DNA of 56,114 nucleotides from Rhodohalobacter halophilus (lineage in GTDB: Bacteria > Bacteroidota > Rhodothermia > Balneolales > Balneolaceae). The position numbers and the translations under genes were made by a program. The notes below the pieces were generated by a model that did no database searches, was not told where the DNA came from, and was given only the letters and a program-made list of their open reading frames with translations. Shown here one piece after another: positions 41,281 to 50,213 of the stretch; within the stretch, counting starts at the first letter, position 1, and every line of letters begins with the position of its first letter. The stretch covers positions 1-56,114 of the forward strand of contig NZ_MDWE01000045.1 of NCBI RefSeq assembly GCF_001715195.1. The letters run 5' to 3'.

Positions 41281-43065
41281 TTATTGCACATCAATTCGAA
41301 TTGGCAACATTGCCCAGTTGTGACCACTTGGCTGATTCAATAACTGTTGAATTGTTTGTGTCTCTTCAAGGATATTATCGGGCATCCAGGAAGTTAACAT
41401 GGCGTGCATTTTGGCGTTGGCTGACCCGAAGAGCGACTCAAACAGATCCTGAGCTTTTGGGTAGGTATCGATTTTATATTCATCAATACCGGCCATCTCT
41501 GCAGCTATCTCAATAGCTCGGTCCAGGTCTCCAACTTCATCAACAAGTCCGGCATCAAGTGCTGCCACGCCGGTGTATACACGTCCCTGCGCCACTTCGT
41601 GAACCTCATCCCGGGTCATTCCACGTGCATTAGCAACCCGGTTCAAGAACGTTTCATAGCCGTTTTCAACGTTTTGCTGAATAATTCGCCGTTCAGCCGG
41701 AGTGAATGGTCGGGTAAGATTTAGAAGATCGGCATATTCGTGAGTTTTAATTGTCTCATACTCAATTCCTATTTTGTCTGAGATCAGCTCTTCAGCATTG
41801 AACAGCAGGTTGAAAATTCCGATAGATCCCGTAATGGTATTCTGGCCGGCCAGCACTCGATCGGCCCCCATGGCCATGTAATATCCGCCTGATGCCGCAA
41901 CTGTTCCCATGGATGCAACCACCGGTTTCTCATCAGATGCTGATTTAATATAGTGCCATAGCAGATCAGAACTGGTTGCAGATCCTCCGGGGCTGTCGAT
42001 GTGTACAACAATCGCTTTCACATTATCATCCTCAACAACACTCTCAATCTGTTTTTTAAGCTTCTTAGGGGTGATGCCTGCTGAACCAAACGGAGAGTCT
42101 GAAAGGTCCGGGAGAATCATCCCACTGGAGTAAATAATGGCAACTTTGTCGGAGGTATCGGGTTGATCCAGGCCGGCACTTTTCGGTGTTACACGAGAGT
42201 ATCTGGCAAAAGCAACCGTTTTCAGGTCATCATCCTCATCAATTTCAAGCCGTTGTTTAATGATTGTTTCGACCTCATCATCAAACGCAAAGGCATCAAT
42301 TAAACCGTTCTCCAATGCAAAATTTAATCGATCGACGGGAGGGGAGTTCAGAAGCTCATTCACTTCATCAAAAGACTTTCCGGTACGTTTTACCACAGCT
42401 TCAACAAACGTATTGGTTGCGGAGTCCAATATCTCTCTGCTCTGCTGAATGCTCTCCGGTGAGGCCGATTCGTTGATGTAAGGTTCAACGGCTGACTTGT
42501 ATTTTCCTACACGGAAAATTTCCGGTTCGATACCGATTTTATCCAGCATTTTTGTGTAGAAGCTAAATTGACCAACAAAACCATCGAACTCAAAATTTGT
42601 GGATGGCGGTGAGAAAATACTGTCGGCCAGTGTTGCCAGAAAGTAAGCTTTTTCATTCATGCCAATATCGTCCGTGCTAAAGTAGAGTGGTTTTCCACTC
42701 TCTTTATACTCTTCAAAATATTTGTAGGCGGTTTCCAGATTTGCCCAGGAAGCCACAACCTGATTTGTTTTTACCCAAACAGCTTCAATTTTGTCATCGG
42801 TCGCAGCTTTTTTGAGATTTGACTTCAAATTTTGCAGCGACATTCTGTTTTTAGCACCCGGATTAAACAGCTCCTCAATCGGATCATCAGATACTCTGGC
42901 AGGAATATTTCCTTTTATATCCATGGTGAGAACAGTATTTGAACGGATGTAGGGTTCCGGTTCGGAAGAACTGCTGATCAACGTTGCAAAGAGAATCAAG
43001 ACCAGGATGAGTACTCCGAGAATCGTGCCTAAAATTGAGGCGAGAAAAGTTTTAAAAAATTGCAT
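41281..43065 (-). CDS. sppA: Signal peptide peptidase SppA, long form
   Basis: A 594-aa membrane-anchored serine protease of the 67-kDa type that degrades leftover signal peptides. The N-terminal anchor is hydrophobic 8-30. It contains two related halves. The catalytic dyad is split across them as in E. coli: Lys190 in VGKYKSAVEP and Ser392 in TVAASGGYYMAMGADRV, 202 residues apart (200 in E. coli). VVHIDSPGGSATSSDLLW precedes the Ser. It is divergent from the oxidoreductase gene at 43178. Confidence 0.95.
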   Translation of the reverse strand: MQFFKTFLASILGTILGVLILVLILFATLISSSSEPEPYIRSNTVLTMDIKGNIPARVSDDPIEELFNPGAKNRMSLQNLKSNLKKAATDDKIEAVWVKTNQVVASWANLETAYKYFEEYKESGKPLYFSTDDIGMNEKAYFLATLADSIFSPPSTNFEFDGFVGQFSFYTKMLDKIGIEPEIFRVGKYKSAVEPYINESASPESIQQSREILDSATNTFVEAVVKRTGKSFDEVNELLNSPPVDRLNFALENGLIDAFAFDDEVETIIKQRLEIDEDDDLKTVAFARYSRVTPKSAGLDQPDTSDKVAIIYSSGMILPDLSDSPFGSAGITPKKLKKQIESVVEDDNVKAIVVHIDSPGGSATSSDLLWHYIKSASDEKPVVASMGTVAASGGYYMAMGADRVLAGQNTITGSIGIFNLLFNAEELISDKIGIEYETIKTHEYADLLNLTRPFTPAERRIIQQNVENGYETFLNRVANARGMTRDEVHEVAQGRVYTGVAALDAGLVDEVGDLDRAIEIAAEMAGIDEYKIDTYPKAQDLFESLFGSANAKMHAMLTSWMPDNILEETQTIQQLLNQPSGHNWAMLPIRIDVQ

Positions 43066-43177
43066 TATCTGACGGTTTACTTATTATTTTTAAATTACAT
43101 GAATGAGGACAATCCATCTGTTGTTGGGTGAACTTACTAAATCTAAAAATTCATTCCACGCTAAACTCCTACGAAAT

Positions 43178-44785
43178 ATGAAAGATTTTGATGCATTAAT
43201 TATTGGTTCAGGTCATAATGGGCTGGTTACCGGCTGCTACCTGGCAAAAGCCGGCTACAGAGTAGGGGTTTTAGAACGCAGGGACACTGTTGGCGGAGCG
43301 GTTTGTACGGAAACGATGTTTCAGTCGGAGGAAAATCCAAATGGATTCCGGATGGACGTAGGATCGTCTGTGCATATTATGATTCATCAAACCGGAATTT
43401 TGGAGGAGCTGGAACTGACCGACTATGGACTTGAGTACATCGAGATGGATCCGTTTATGAGTTATCCTGTGCCTGAGGGCAAAGGAGTAATCCACTTTCA
43501 TAAAGACCTGGAAAAGACATTGGACTCGATTGCCCAAGTGGCACCGGAAGACGTGGAGAACTACCGGGAATTTATCGAATTTTGGGGGCGCATCAACAAA
43601 GGTGTTTTGAAGGCGTTTATGGTGCCACCCACCGGTAAAAATATCTTTATGGAGATGGCAAAAGGTCAAGTTCGGGATGGCTCTATGTTTAAAAAAGGGG
43701 AGCAGATCGATGGGTTGCAGAAAATTTTAGGCAGCTATGGAAGTGTGGTCGATAAAGCTTTTGAGAACCCCCACTTAAAGGCAGCATTAATTTGGTTTGC
43801 TGCACAGTCGGGGCCGCTGCCGGATCAGTCGGCGACGGGTGATTTTGTTGGTTGGCAGTCGATGCTGCACGAAAGTGGAGCGAAGCACCCGAAGGGTGGA
43901 AGCGGAATGCTCACGCAGGCAATGAAAAAGTTGATTGAAGCTCATGGAGGAGAGGTAATTGCAAACAGTCCGGTGCAAAAAATCGATATTCAGAACGGTA
44001 AGGCGGTAGGTGCTTTTACGGAATCGGGAGACTATTACAAAGCAGATCTGATTGTATCGAACGCTCACGTTCAAACAACTATGCTGAAACTGGTTGGACG
44101 AGAGCACCTGGATGATTCACTCTTCAAAAAGGTGGAAAATATTCAGGTGGGTAATGGTTTTGGAATGGTGATTCGTTGCGCTGTAGAAGAGCTTCCTCAG
44201 TATAGTGCTGCACCTGATGACCCGATTATTCACAACGGTATGCAGTTGTTGGCTCCATCGGTAGACTACATGAACCGGGCTATTGGAGATTACACAAAAG
44301 GTTTGCCGCCTGAGGATCCTGCCGTGCTGGCAATGACGTTTTCAAAAATTGATCCTGAAGTGGCCAAAGACGGAAAGCACACGCTCTTTGCCTGGGCTCA
44401 ATGGCATCCATACGAATTGTCAAACGGTGAAAAATGGGATAATATTCGAGAACGGGAAGCTGAAAAAATTTATGGAGTTGTTGAAAAATATGCCCCAAAC
44501 ATGAAAGGAAAGCTGATAGATTGGTATATTCAGTCCCCGCTGGATATTGAACGGAAGCATGGACTTCTGCGCGGTAACGTGATGCATGTGGAGATGAATT
44601 TTGATCAGATGTTCATGTTCAGGCCTACACCTGAACTGAGCCGGTATGAGACACCAATTGAAAATCTCTTTTTGTCTAGTGCTTCCTGCCATCCGGGCGG
44701 TGGTGTGTTTGGGGCTGCGGGATACAACGCAGCTCACGTTATTTTAAAGAAATCAAAAAAGAAACTATTCGGAGTTAAACGTTGA
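43178..44785 (+). CDS. PYROXD2/CrtO-type FAD-dependent oxidoreductase
   Basis: ATG 43178 (MKDFDALIIGSGHNGLVTGCYLAKAG, 535 aa) is preferred over an ATG 25 codons upstream because FAD proteins of this type begin directly with the Rossmann motif. The FAD-binding acid follows in VLERRDTVGGAV. The closing motif FLSSASCHPGGGVFGAAGYNAAHVIL is the CrtO/PYROXD2 signature. The length and HPGGGV motif fit better with PYROXD2-like enzymes than with phytoene desaturase. The stop overlaps the alr start (TTGA), so both are in one operon. A relative in the same superfamily is at 28606. Confidence 0.85.
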   Translation: MKDFDALIIGSGHNGLVTGCYLAKAGYRVGVLERRDTVGGAVCTETMFQSEENPNGFRMDVGSSVHIMIHQTGILEELELTDYGLEYIEMDPFMSYPVPEGKGVIHFHKDLEKTLDSIAQVAPEDVENYREFIEFWGRINKGVLKAFMVPPTGKNIFMEMAKGQVRDGSMFKKGEQIDGLQKILGSYGSVVDKAFENPHLKAALIWFAAQSGPLPDQSATGDFVGWQSMLHESGAKHPKGGSGMLTQAMKKLIEAHGGEVIANSPVQKIDIQNGKAVGAFTESGDYYKADLIVSNAHVQTTMLKLVGREHLDDSLFKKVENIQVGNGFGMVIRCAVEELPQYSAAPDDPIIHNGMQLLAPSVDYMNRAIGDYTKGLPPEDPAVLAMTFSKIDPEVAKDGKHTLFAWAQWHPYELSNGEKWDNIREREAEKIYGVVEKYAPNMKGKLIDWYIQSPLDIERKHGLLRGNVMHVEMNFDQMFMFRPTPELSRYETPIENLFLSSASCHPGGGVFGAAGYNAAHVILKKSKKKLFGVKR

Positions 44786-45852
44786 AAAACCATTTCCCAA
44801 GCTCGTATTTGGAGATAAATCTACCCGCTATTTCACAAAATATTGAAGCAATTAAACAGCGTGTTCCAGATAAGCAGTTTCTGGCTGTTGTAAAATGCAA
44901 TGCCTACAGCCATGGTGTTGTAGATGTTGCCAAACATATTCAGGATCAGGTTGATTGGTTTGCCGTGGCAAGTGTAGATGAGGGCATTGAATTGCGAAGG
45001 AGCAATATCACCAAACCTATACTGGTTTTTGGGATTCCTACTTATGAAACAGCAGCAGCATATCAAACTCATAACCTGACGGCTACTGTGAGCCACATCA
45101 GCCATTTTTCCATTTTGATGGACGGTACGGATTACCACCTCAATTTCGATACGGGAATGGGGCGGCTGGGATTTTCACCGGAGCAGGCGAAAGAAGTGCG
45201 TCAGCAGGCGGTACTCAATCAGAGACTGACATGCAGCGGAATCTACTCTCACTTTGCTACGGCAGATGATCCGGGCTCTGATTTTGTCGGAGTACAGCAC
45301 AGTCGTTTTATGGATATTATCAAGCATTTTGAGGAGATTCCGATTAAACATATCTGCAACACAGGTGCATCTACTAATTATGACCTGGAGCCTTTTGATA
45401 TGATTCGGATCGGTTTGGGGATGCTTGGGTATAATCCCGGTCTAACTCGCCACAACTGGCTTAAGCCGGTCTTAAACTGGGAGACGAAGGTTGGGGTGGT
45501 TCGGCCCATCAAGAAAGGGGAAACGGTTAGTTATGGAGCGAGGTGGACATGCCCCGAGGATGGCTACCTTGCAACGATTCCGGTTGGGTATGGCGATGGA
45601 ATTCCAAGATCGCTCAGTAATAAATTGAAAGTGGCAATCAATGGAAATCTCTATCCACAGGTGGGAAGTGTAACCATGGATTATATCATGGTTTTTCTGG
45701 GGGATGATAAACTATCACCTGAAACGGATGTTACATTGATGGGAGGAGATGCACTGAATGCCGCAGATTGGGCAGAGTTGGTAGGGACCAATATTCACGA
45801 AATTCTGACCAACCTTAAAGGTCGTTTTGTACGCAACTACCTAAAATATTGA
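44782..45852 (+). CDS. alr: Alanine racemase
   Basis: A 356-aa PLP enzyme that makes D-alanine for peptidoglycan. The PLP Lys is K38 in LAVVKCNAYSHG, and the second catalytic base is the Tyr in SYGARWTCPEDGYLATIPVGYGDG. The family marker FDTGMGRLGF is present. The start codon is TTG at 44782 overlapping the previous stop. It appears a little shorter at the C-terminus than E. coli Alr but keeps the full barrel and beta domain. It ends in a strong terminator shared with the FKBP gene. Confidence 0.93.
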   Translation: MKNHFPSSYLEINLPAISQNIEAIKQRVPDKQFLAVVKCNAYSHGVVDVAKHIQDQVDWFAVASVDEGIELRRSNITKPILVFGIPTYETAAAYQTHNLTATVSHISHFSILMDGTDYHLNFDTGMGRLGFSPEQAKEVRQQAVLNQRLTCSGIYSHFATADDPGSDFVGVQHSRFMDIIKHFEEIPIKHICNTGASTNYDLEPFDMIRIGLGMLGYNPGLTRHNWLKPVLNWETKVGVVRPIKKGETVSYGARWTCPEDGYLATIPVGYGDGIPRSLSNKLKVAINGNLYPQVGSVTMDYIMVFLGDDKLSPETDVTLMGGDALNAADWAELVGTNIHEILTNLKGRFVRNYLKY

Positions 45853-45855
45853 CAT

Positions 45856-45892
45856 AAAAAAAGGAAGTGATTTCTGATCACTTCCTTTTTTA
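45856..45892. terminator. Bidirectional terminator between alr and the FKBP gene
   Basis: AAAAAAAGGAAGTGAT pairs with ATCACTTCCTTTTTT around a short TTCTG loop (stem 45863-45885), with A/T runs on both sides, so it can end transcription from both directions. Confidence 0.85.
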
Positions 45893-45909
45893 AGATCGTA
45901 TCAATTACT

Positions 45910-46449
45910 TTAGTCAATGATATCCAGAACAATCAGGTCGTATTGAAGAACAGAGTTTTTGTAATCTTCATTGGCAGTACCGTTGGGTAAATCAGCAAAG
46001 CCCTGTTCAGGTTGTACAATCAGTGTGCGCCTTTCACCTTCTTTCATCCCAATTACCCCTTGTCTCAAACCGTATGTATATGCCAACTGTATGTTATAGC
46101 GAAACACACTGGGGTTTAGCTGAATATTGCTTATACGTACTGTTGTGGGTTCAACACTGGAATCGTTGTAGGTACTGTAAATAATATCGCCCTCAAGAGT
46201 TCTTAGGGTAATAAAGAGAAGGATATCATCCCTAACTGTTACGGTTCCAACACCGTCGCCCTCTTCATGAATATAAGCAGTAATTCCCTCTTCAATTTCA
46301 ACAGCTTCCAGCCCTTCGTAATCGTAAGCAGCAGGAACGGTAGAGAAGTCAGGTGGCGGAATGTAGAACGGATCATCATTATCGCAGGATGCGATGGAAA
46401 AAAAGAGTAGAACTGATCCGATTGCGATTTTTAATGGGGTTAATTTCAT
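45910..46449 (-). CDS. FKBP-type peptidyl-prolyl isomerase lipoprotein
   Basis: A 179-aa lipoprotein (signal peptide with lipobox SIASC) with a C-terminal FKBP domain: TVTVRDDILLFITLRTLEGDIIYSTYNDSS, then GLRQGVIGMKEGERRTLIVQPEQGFAD and LQYDLIVLDI. Aromatic pocket residues are partly retained. Probably a periplasmic or outer-membrane folding factor. It is followed by the bidirectional terminator. Confidence 0.85.
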   Translation of the reverse strand: MKLTPLKIAIGSVLLFFSIASCDNDDPFYIPPPDFSTVPAAYDYEGLEAVEIEEGITAYIHEEGDGVGTVTVRDDILLFITLRTLEGDIIYSTYNDSSVEPTTVRISNIQLNPSVFRYNIQLAYTYGLRQGVIGMKEGERRTLIVQPEQGFADLPNGTANEDYKNSVLQYDLIVLDIID

Positions 46450-46553
46450 GTATAAAACCTGATTTCTGAATTAGATTAAATTTCAATCACGTGCAAAGGT
46501 AACGGTATTTCGGGAATCATTAAACTTCATCTTTCAAAGATTTACTCTGTAGA

Positions 46554-47417
46554 TCAGTCAGATTCGCCAAACGCTTTTTCTAACGCACGCTTGCGCTGTT
46601 TATTTGCGATTTTACTTAAAAAGATGGCGAACTGATAGAGAAACAGAAGTGGAATGGCAATCATTAGTTGTGAAACAGGATCCGGTGGCGTTAAAAAAGC
46701 GGCAACGATCATCACTGCAATAATGGCATGACGCCTGTAGGTTTTCATAATTTCAGGCGTTAAGAGCCCGACTTTGGAGAGGTAGTAACTCACCACCGGT
46801 ATCTGAAAAATTACACCGCATGCCAGAGTCCACATGGCAACGGATGTAAAATATTCGTTGATGTCGAATTCGTTACTGATCACGCTGTCAATGATAAACT
46901 GGGTAAAGAACTGAACGGCAAATGGGACCAGAATAAAATATCCGAACATAATCCCCACTAAAAAGAAAAAGGTGATGAACATTGCGTTCAAAAATGTTTT
47001 GATCTTCTCGCCGGTTTCGAGAGCCGGTTCCACAAACGACCACATCTGATAGATAAACAGGGGAGACCCGATGATTCCCCCCGTAAGGATAAGCGTGCCC
47101 CAATAGGTGAAAAACTGCCCGGGAAGCCGGCGTGAGATCAGAGAGAGATCAACTGCGTCAACCGGCATGATGTTGTACATGAAAAAATCGGCCCGGGCAG
47201 GTCCCAGAATGAGCTGAGTGATGATAAAATCGCGAAAGTAGAAAGCGATAATTACACCGGCCAAAACGCCGACAAGTCCCTTGAGAATTCTCCAGCGAAG
47301 TTCCTCAAGGTGATCCAGAAACGACATGCTTGCGGTTGGATCCTCTTTGGGTGGTTTGGCTTTGGGCAGTATTTTACCCATGATATTTCGCTTTGTACCA
47401 CCTTTTTCGTTGCTCAT
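46554..47417 (-). CDS. tatC: Sec-independent translocase TatC
   Basis: A 287-aa integral protein with six transmembrane helices. The N-terminus MSFLDHLEELRWRILKGLVG, with the conserved Glu of the Tat motor, identifies it. An N-terminal extension of 31 residues (starts at 47417 or 47381, MGKILPKAK) is basic. TatA/TatB genes are not in the window. It lies 44 nt from glyA on the same strand. Confidence 0.93.
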   Translation of the reverse strand: MSNEKGGTKRNIMGKILPKAKPPKEDPTASMSFLDHLEELRWRILKGLVGVLAGVIIAFYFRDFIITQLILGPARADFFMYNIMPVDAVDLSLISRRLPGQFFTYWGTLILTGGIIGSPLFIYQMWSFVEPALETGEKIKTFLNAMFITFFFLVGIMFGYFILVPFAVQFFTQFIIDSVISNEFDINEYFTSVAMWTLACGVIFQIPVVSYYLSKVGLLTPEIMKTYRRHAIIAVMIVAAFLTPPDPVSQLMIAIPLLFLYQFAIFLSKIANKQRKRALEKAFGESD

Positions 47418-47461
47418 TCGGTCAGACTTCTCCGATTGTTGTTAAATTCATACCGGAAACT

Positions 47462-48760
47462 TTAGGCTGTCACAAAGTCGTAAAGGGGAAATTTTTCGCA
47501 CATCTCCCGTACACTCTGCTTCACTTTTTTGCGGTTCGATTCATCTTCAGGTTTTTGAAGTACCTGATCAATCAGATTTACCACTTCACGAAATTGATCT
47601 TCCTTAAACCCGCGTGTTGTGAGGGCAGGGGTGCCAATTCGAATACCCGATGTTACGAACGGACTTTCCGTATCGAAGGGGACCATATTTTTATTAACGG
47701 TAATTCCGGCGTCATCCAACGCCTCTTCAGCAATTTTACCTGTTAACCCTTTGCTTCGCAGATCTACAAGAATCAGGTGATTGTCCGTGCCGCCGCTCAC
47801 AAGTGTGTATCCCCGGTTCGAAAATTCCTCTGCCATAACCCTTGCGTTTAACTTGACCTGTTTTTGATACTCTTTGAATTCCGGTTTCAGAGCTTCACCA
47901 AAAGCAACGGCTTTAGCAGCAATAACATGCATAAGCGGACCGCCCTGGCTTCCGGGAAAAACTGCAGAGTCAAGCACCTCACTCCAATTTTTTGTCCTGC
48001 CCGACTTTCTTGCAACCACACCCAGTGTGTTCTCACCATCCTTTCCGATGAGGATCATTCCACCGCGGGGACCGCGTAACGTTTTATGTGTGGTTGTGGT
48101 AACTACATCACAAATCTGCAGGGGATCGTTCAATTCACCCGCTGCTATTAATCCTGCTGTATGAGCCATGTCCATCCATAAGATCGCTCCCACCTCGTCA
48201 GCGATATCGCGGAATGCCTGATAATCAAAATCACGTGGATAGGCGCTCGCCCCGATGGAGATCATTTTGGGCTGAACTTCTCTGGCTTTTTCACGTACTT
48301 TGTTCATATCGATACGGCCGGTCTCTTTGTCAACACCGTAGAACTCTGCATTGTAGGTAATTCCCGAGAAATTTACGGGTGAACCGTGAGTCAGATGTCC
48401 ACCGTGTGCCAGGTCGAGGCCTAACAGGGTTTCTCCGGGTTTCATCATCGCAAGGTAAACCGCTGCATTTGCGGATGCTCCGGAATGTGGCTGTACGTTA
48501 ACCCAGTCGGCGTTGAAAAGTTTTTTAGCACGCTCGCGAGCCAGATCCTCTACCTCATCAACAAATTCACAACCGCCGTAATAACGTTTACCGGGATAAC
48601 CTTCTGCATATTTATTGGTTAAGACCGAGCCCATTGCAGAGATGGTGGCCTGAGAGGCGAAGTTCTCAGAAGCGATTAGTTCAAAATTGTAGTTCTGTCG
48701 ATCCGTTTCCTGTTTCAGATATCCAAACAGTTCGGGGTCCTGATTCTTTAGGTTATCCAT
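47462..48760 (-). CDS. glyA: Serine hydroxymethyltransferase
   Basis: A 432-aa PLP enzyme that interconverts serine and glycine with tetrahydrofolate. Signatures: the PLP-Lys segment [54 protein letters not shown], and [13 protein letters not shown]. It is 6 nt behind rpiB, forming a two-gene operon. No riboswitch is seen upstream. It links to the folate genes at 36-38 kb by pathway, not by position. Confidence 0.97.
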   Translation of the reverse strand: MDNLKNQDPELFGYLKQETDRQNYNFELIASENFASQATISAMGSVLTNKYAEGYPGKRYYGGCEFVDEVEDLARERAKKLFNADWVNVQPHSGASANAAVYLAMMKPGETLLGLDLAHGGHLTHGSPVNFSGITYNAEFYGVDKETGRIDMNKVREKAREVQPKMISIGASAYPRDFDYQAFRDIADEVGAILWMDMAHTAGLIAAGELNDPLQICDVVTTTTHKTLRGPRGGMILIGKDGENTLGVVARKSGRTKNWSEVLDSAVFPGSQGGPLMHVIAAKAVAFGEALKPEFKEYQKQVKLNARVMAEEFSNRGYTLVSGGTDNHLILVDLRSKGLTGKIAEEALDDAGITVNKNMVPFDTESPFVTSGIRIGTPALTTRGFKEDQFREVVNLIDQVLQKPEDESNRKKVKQSVREMCEKFPLYDFVTA

Positions 48761-48766
48761 AGTCTG

Positions 48767-49207
48767 CTACTTATCTGTTAAAGAATGAATTTTGTTTACA
48801 CGTCTTTCGTGGCGCCCGCCTTCAAATTCTGTTTTGAACCATGTTGAAAGGACATCTTCAAGTGTTTCATCAGAAAGCTCGCGTCCGGGCAGGCAGAGAA
48901 TATTGGCATTGTTGTGCTGGCGGGTTAATACTGCTGATTGATGACTGTAGACTAACGCGCCGCGTACATTGGGATATTTATTTGCCGTCATGCACATTCC
49001 CTGACCACTTCCGCAGATGAGCACTCCTAACTCGTGATCGCCATTATTTACTTTTTCAGCTACATGTATAGCGTAATCGGGATAGTCTACAGAATCGGGC
49101 GAGTGCGTTCCGAAGTCGAGCGGTTCATGACCAATTTTTTTCAGGATCTCTTTCGCTTTCTCTTTGGCTTCGTATCCGGCGTGGTCACTGGCAATAGGTA
49201 CAATCAT
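48767..49207 (-). CDS. rpiB: Ribose-5-phosphate isomerase B
   Basis: A 146-aa RpiB/LacAB-type isomerase that interconverts ribose-5-phosphate and ribulose-5-phosphate. The catalytic Cys lies in LICGSGQGMCMTANK, and the N-terminal IASDHAGYEAKEKAKEIL and the basic phosphate-binding motif of ARQHNNANILCLPGRELS are intact. It precedes glyA with a 6-nt gap. Confidence 0.95.
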   Translation of the reverse strand: MIVPIASDHAGYEAKEKAKEILKKIGHEPLDFGTHSPDSVDYPDYAIHVAEKVNNGDHELGVLICGSGQGMCMTANKYPNVRGALVYSHQSAVLTRQHNNANILCLPGRELSDETLEDVLSTWFKTEFEGGRHERRVNKIHSLTDK

Positions 49208-49298
49208 GAGGATGTTTTGAGCTTTAAGTTTCAGGCTCTAAATATCTCGAAAAAATAGATGAGGAAAAAATGGAATAGCACTAATAAATGTGACATTA

Positions 49299-50213
49299 TC
49301 ATTCAAATGGTCTAGCGAAGGAAGTACGGATAGTATCTGCCGTCATGCTGCCAAATACACCGATTCCACCATCTATATTGTAGAGCAGATTTGGAATTTC
49401 GCCGGGCGATAGGGTTGAGCCCCCCAATTGTACCTCTTGTGAGCGAATAACATCGGCCAGATTTTTATCCACGGAAAGTGTAACAACCAAATTATCTCCA
49501 TAAAATGCTACACCAATCCATGGAAACCGTAAAAGTACCGTACCGTCCGGCTGGGGCTCAAAGTTTCCTTCATTTATAAGACCGGATGAATTTCGGACAT
49601 ATTCATTGATATCGATATCTTCATCATCTTCAACTACACTTAAGTAGAATGGAGTAAGGTTTTCAATTGCCGGATCGAGAGAAATAGAATTAAACACAAA
49701 TACATTTTGTCCGTCAGAGGTCTGCTGAATTCTGTCCAGTACAATTTCTAACTGATTTTCACTCTGGTAAACCACACTTTCCGGAATATCGTTAATTACC
49801 TCAACCTGATCCGGTACAGTTGTGACGGCTCGAATTTCTTCAGGACGATTGTTGAAAACCACATCAAGCTGATATTGAGTGAGTGGCTTAACCCGGTAAC
49901 TCTGTACCAATGGGAAGTAGACACCGGGTTGATCGATAAGTTCAGCATATTCAAAAACCTCTTCCGGATTCCCGTCATCATCCAGCCTGGAAACCAGAAC
50001 CGTTGCATTACTGATTGCACTGTTTTCAAAACTGTACTCTGAGTTGGCAGGTAGTGTGCTGCTTACATAGATATCCGGCAATCGCTCACCGGCCGTCATG
50101 TAGCCTTCAACAACAACATATTCCTGATAGTCATCCTGTTCATATTGTTCACAGGAAAAAAATACGATTGTTGAAAGCAACAGTATGGAAAGTATTTTCA
50201 GTTTCTTCATCAT
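49299..50213 (-). CDS. DUF4249-family outer-membrane lipoprotein
   Basis: A 304-aa lipoprotein with a signal peptide and lipobox SC (VFFSCEQ) followed by beta-rich sequence (YVVVEGYMTAGERLPDIYVSSTLP, VKPLTQYQLDVVF). It belongs to the Bacteroidota DUF4249 family, usually encoded with TonB-dependent receptors, and is thought to act as the lid or substrate-capture partner. Its ATG overlaps the receptor stop as TGATG, confirming coupling. Confidence 0.8.
   Translation of the reverse strand: MMKKLKILSILLLSTIVFFSCEQYEQDDYQEYVVVEGYMTAGERLPDIYVSSTLPANSEYSFENSAISNATVLVSRLDDDGNPEEVFEYAELIDQPGVYFPLVQSYRVKPLTQYQLDVVFNNRPEEIRAVTTVPDQVEVINDIPESVVYQSENQLEIVLDRIQQTSDGQNVFVFNSISLDPAIENLTPFYLSVVEDDEDIDINEYVRNSSGLINEGNFEPQPDGTVLLRFPWIGVAFYGDNLVVTLSVDKNLADVIRSQEVQLGGSTLSPGEIPNLLYNIDGGIGVFGSMTADTIRTSFARPFE

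Noticed and set aside
41301-42476. Plus-strand ORFs inside sppA
   Set aside because: Antisense shadows. The SppA frame has its Lys/Ser dyad and is complete.
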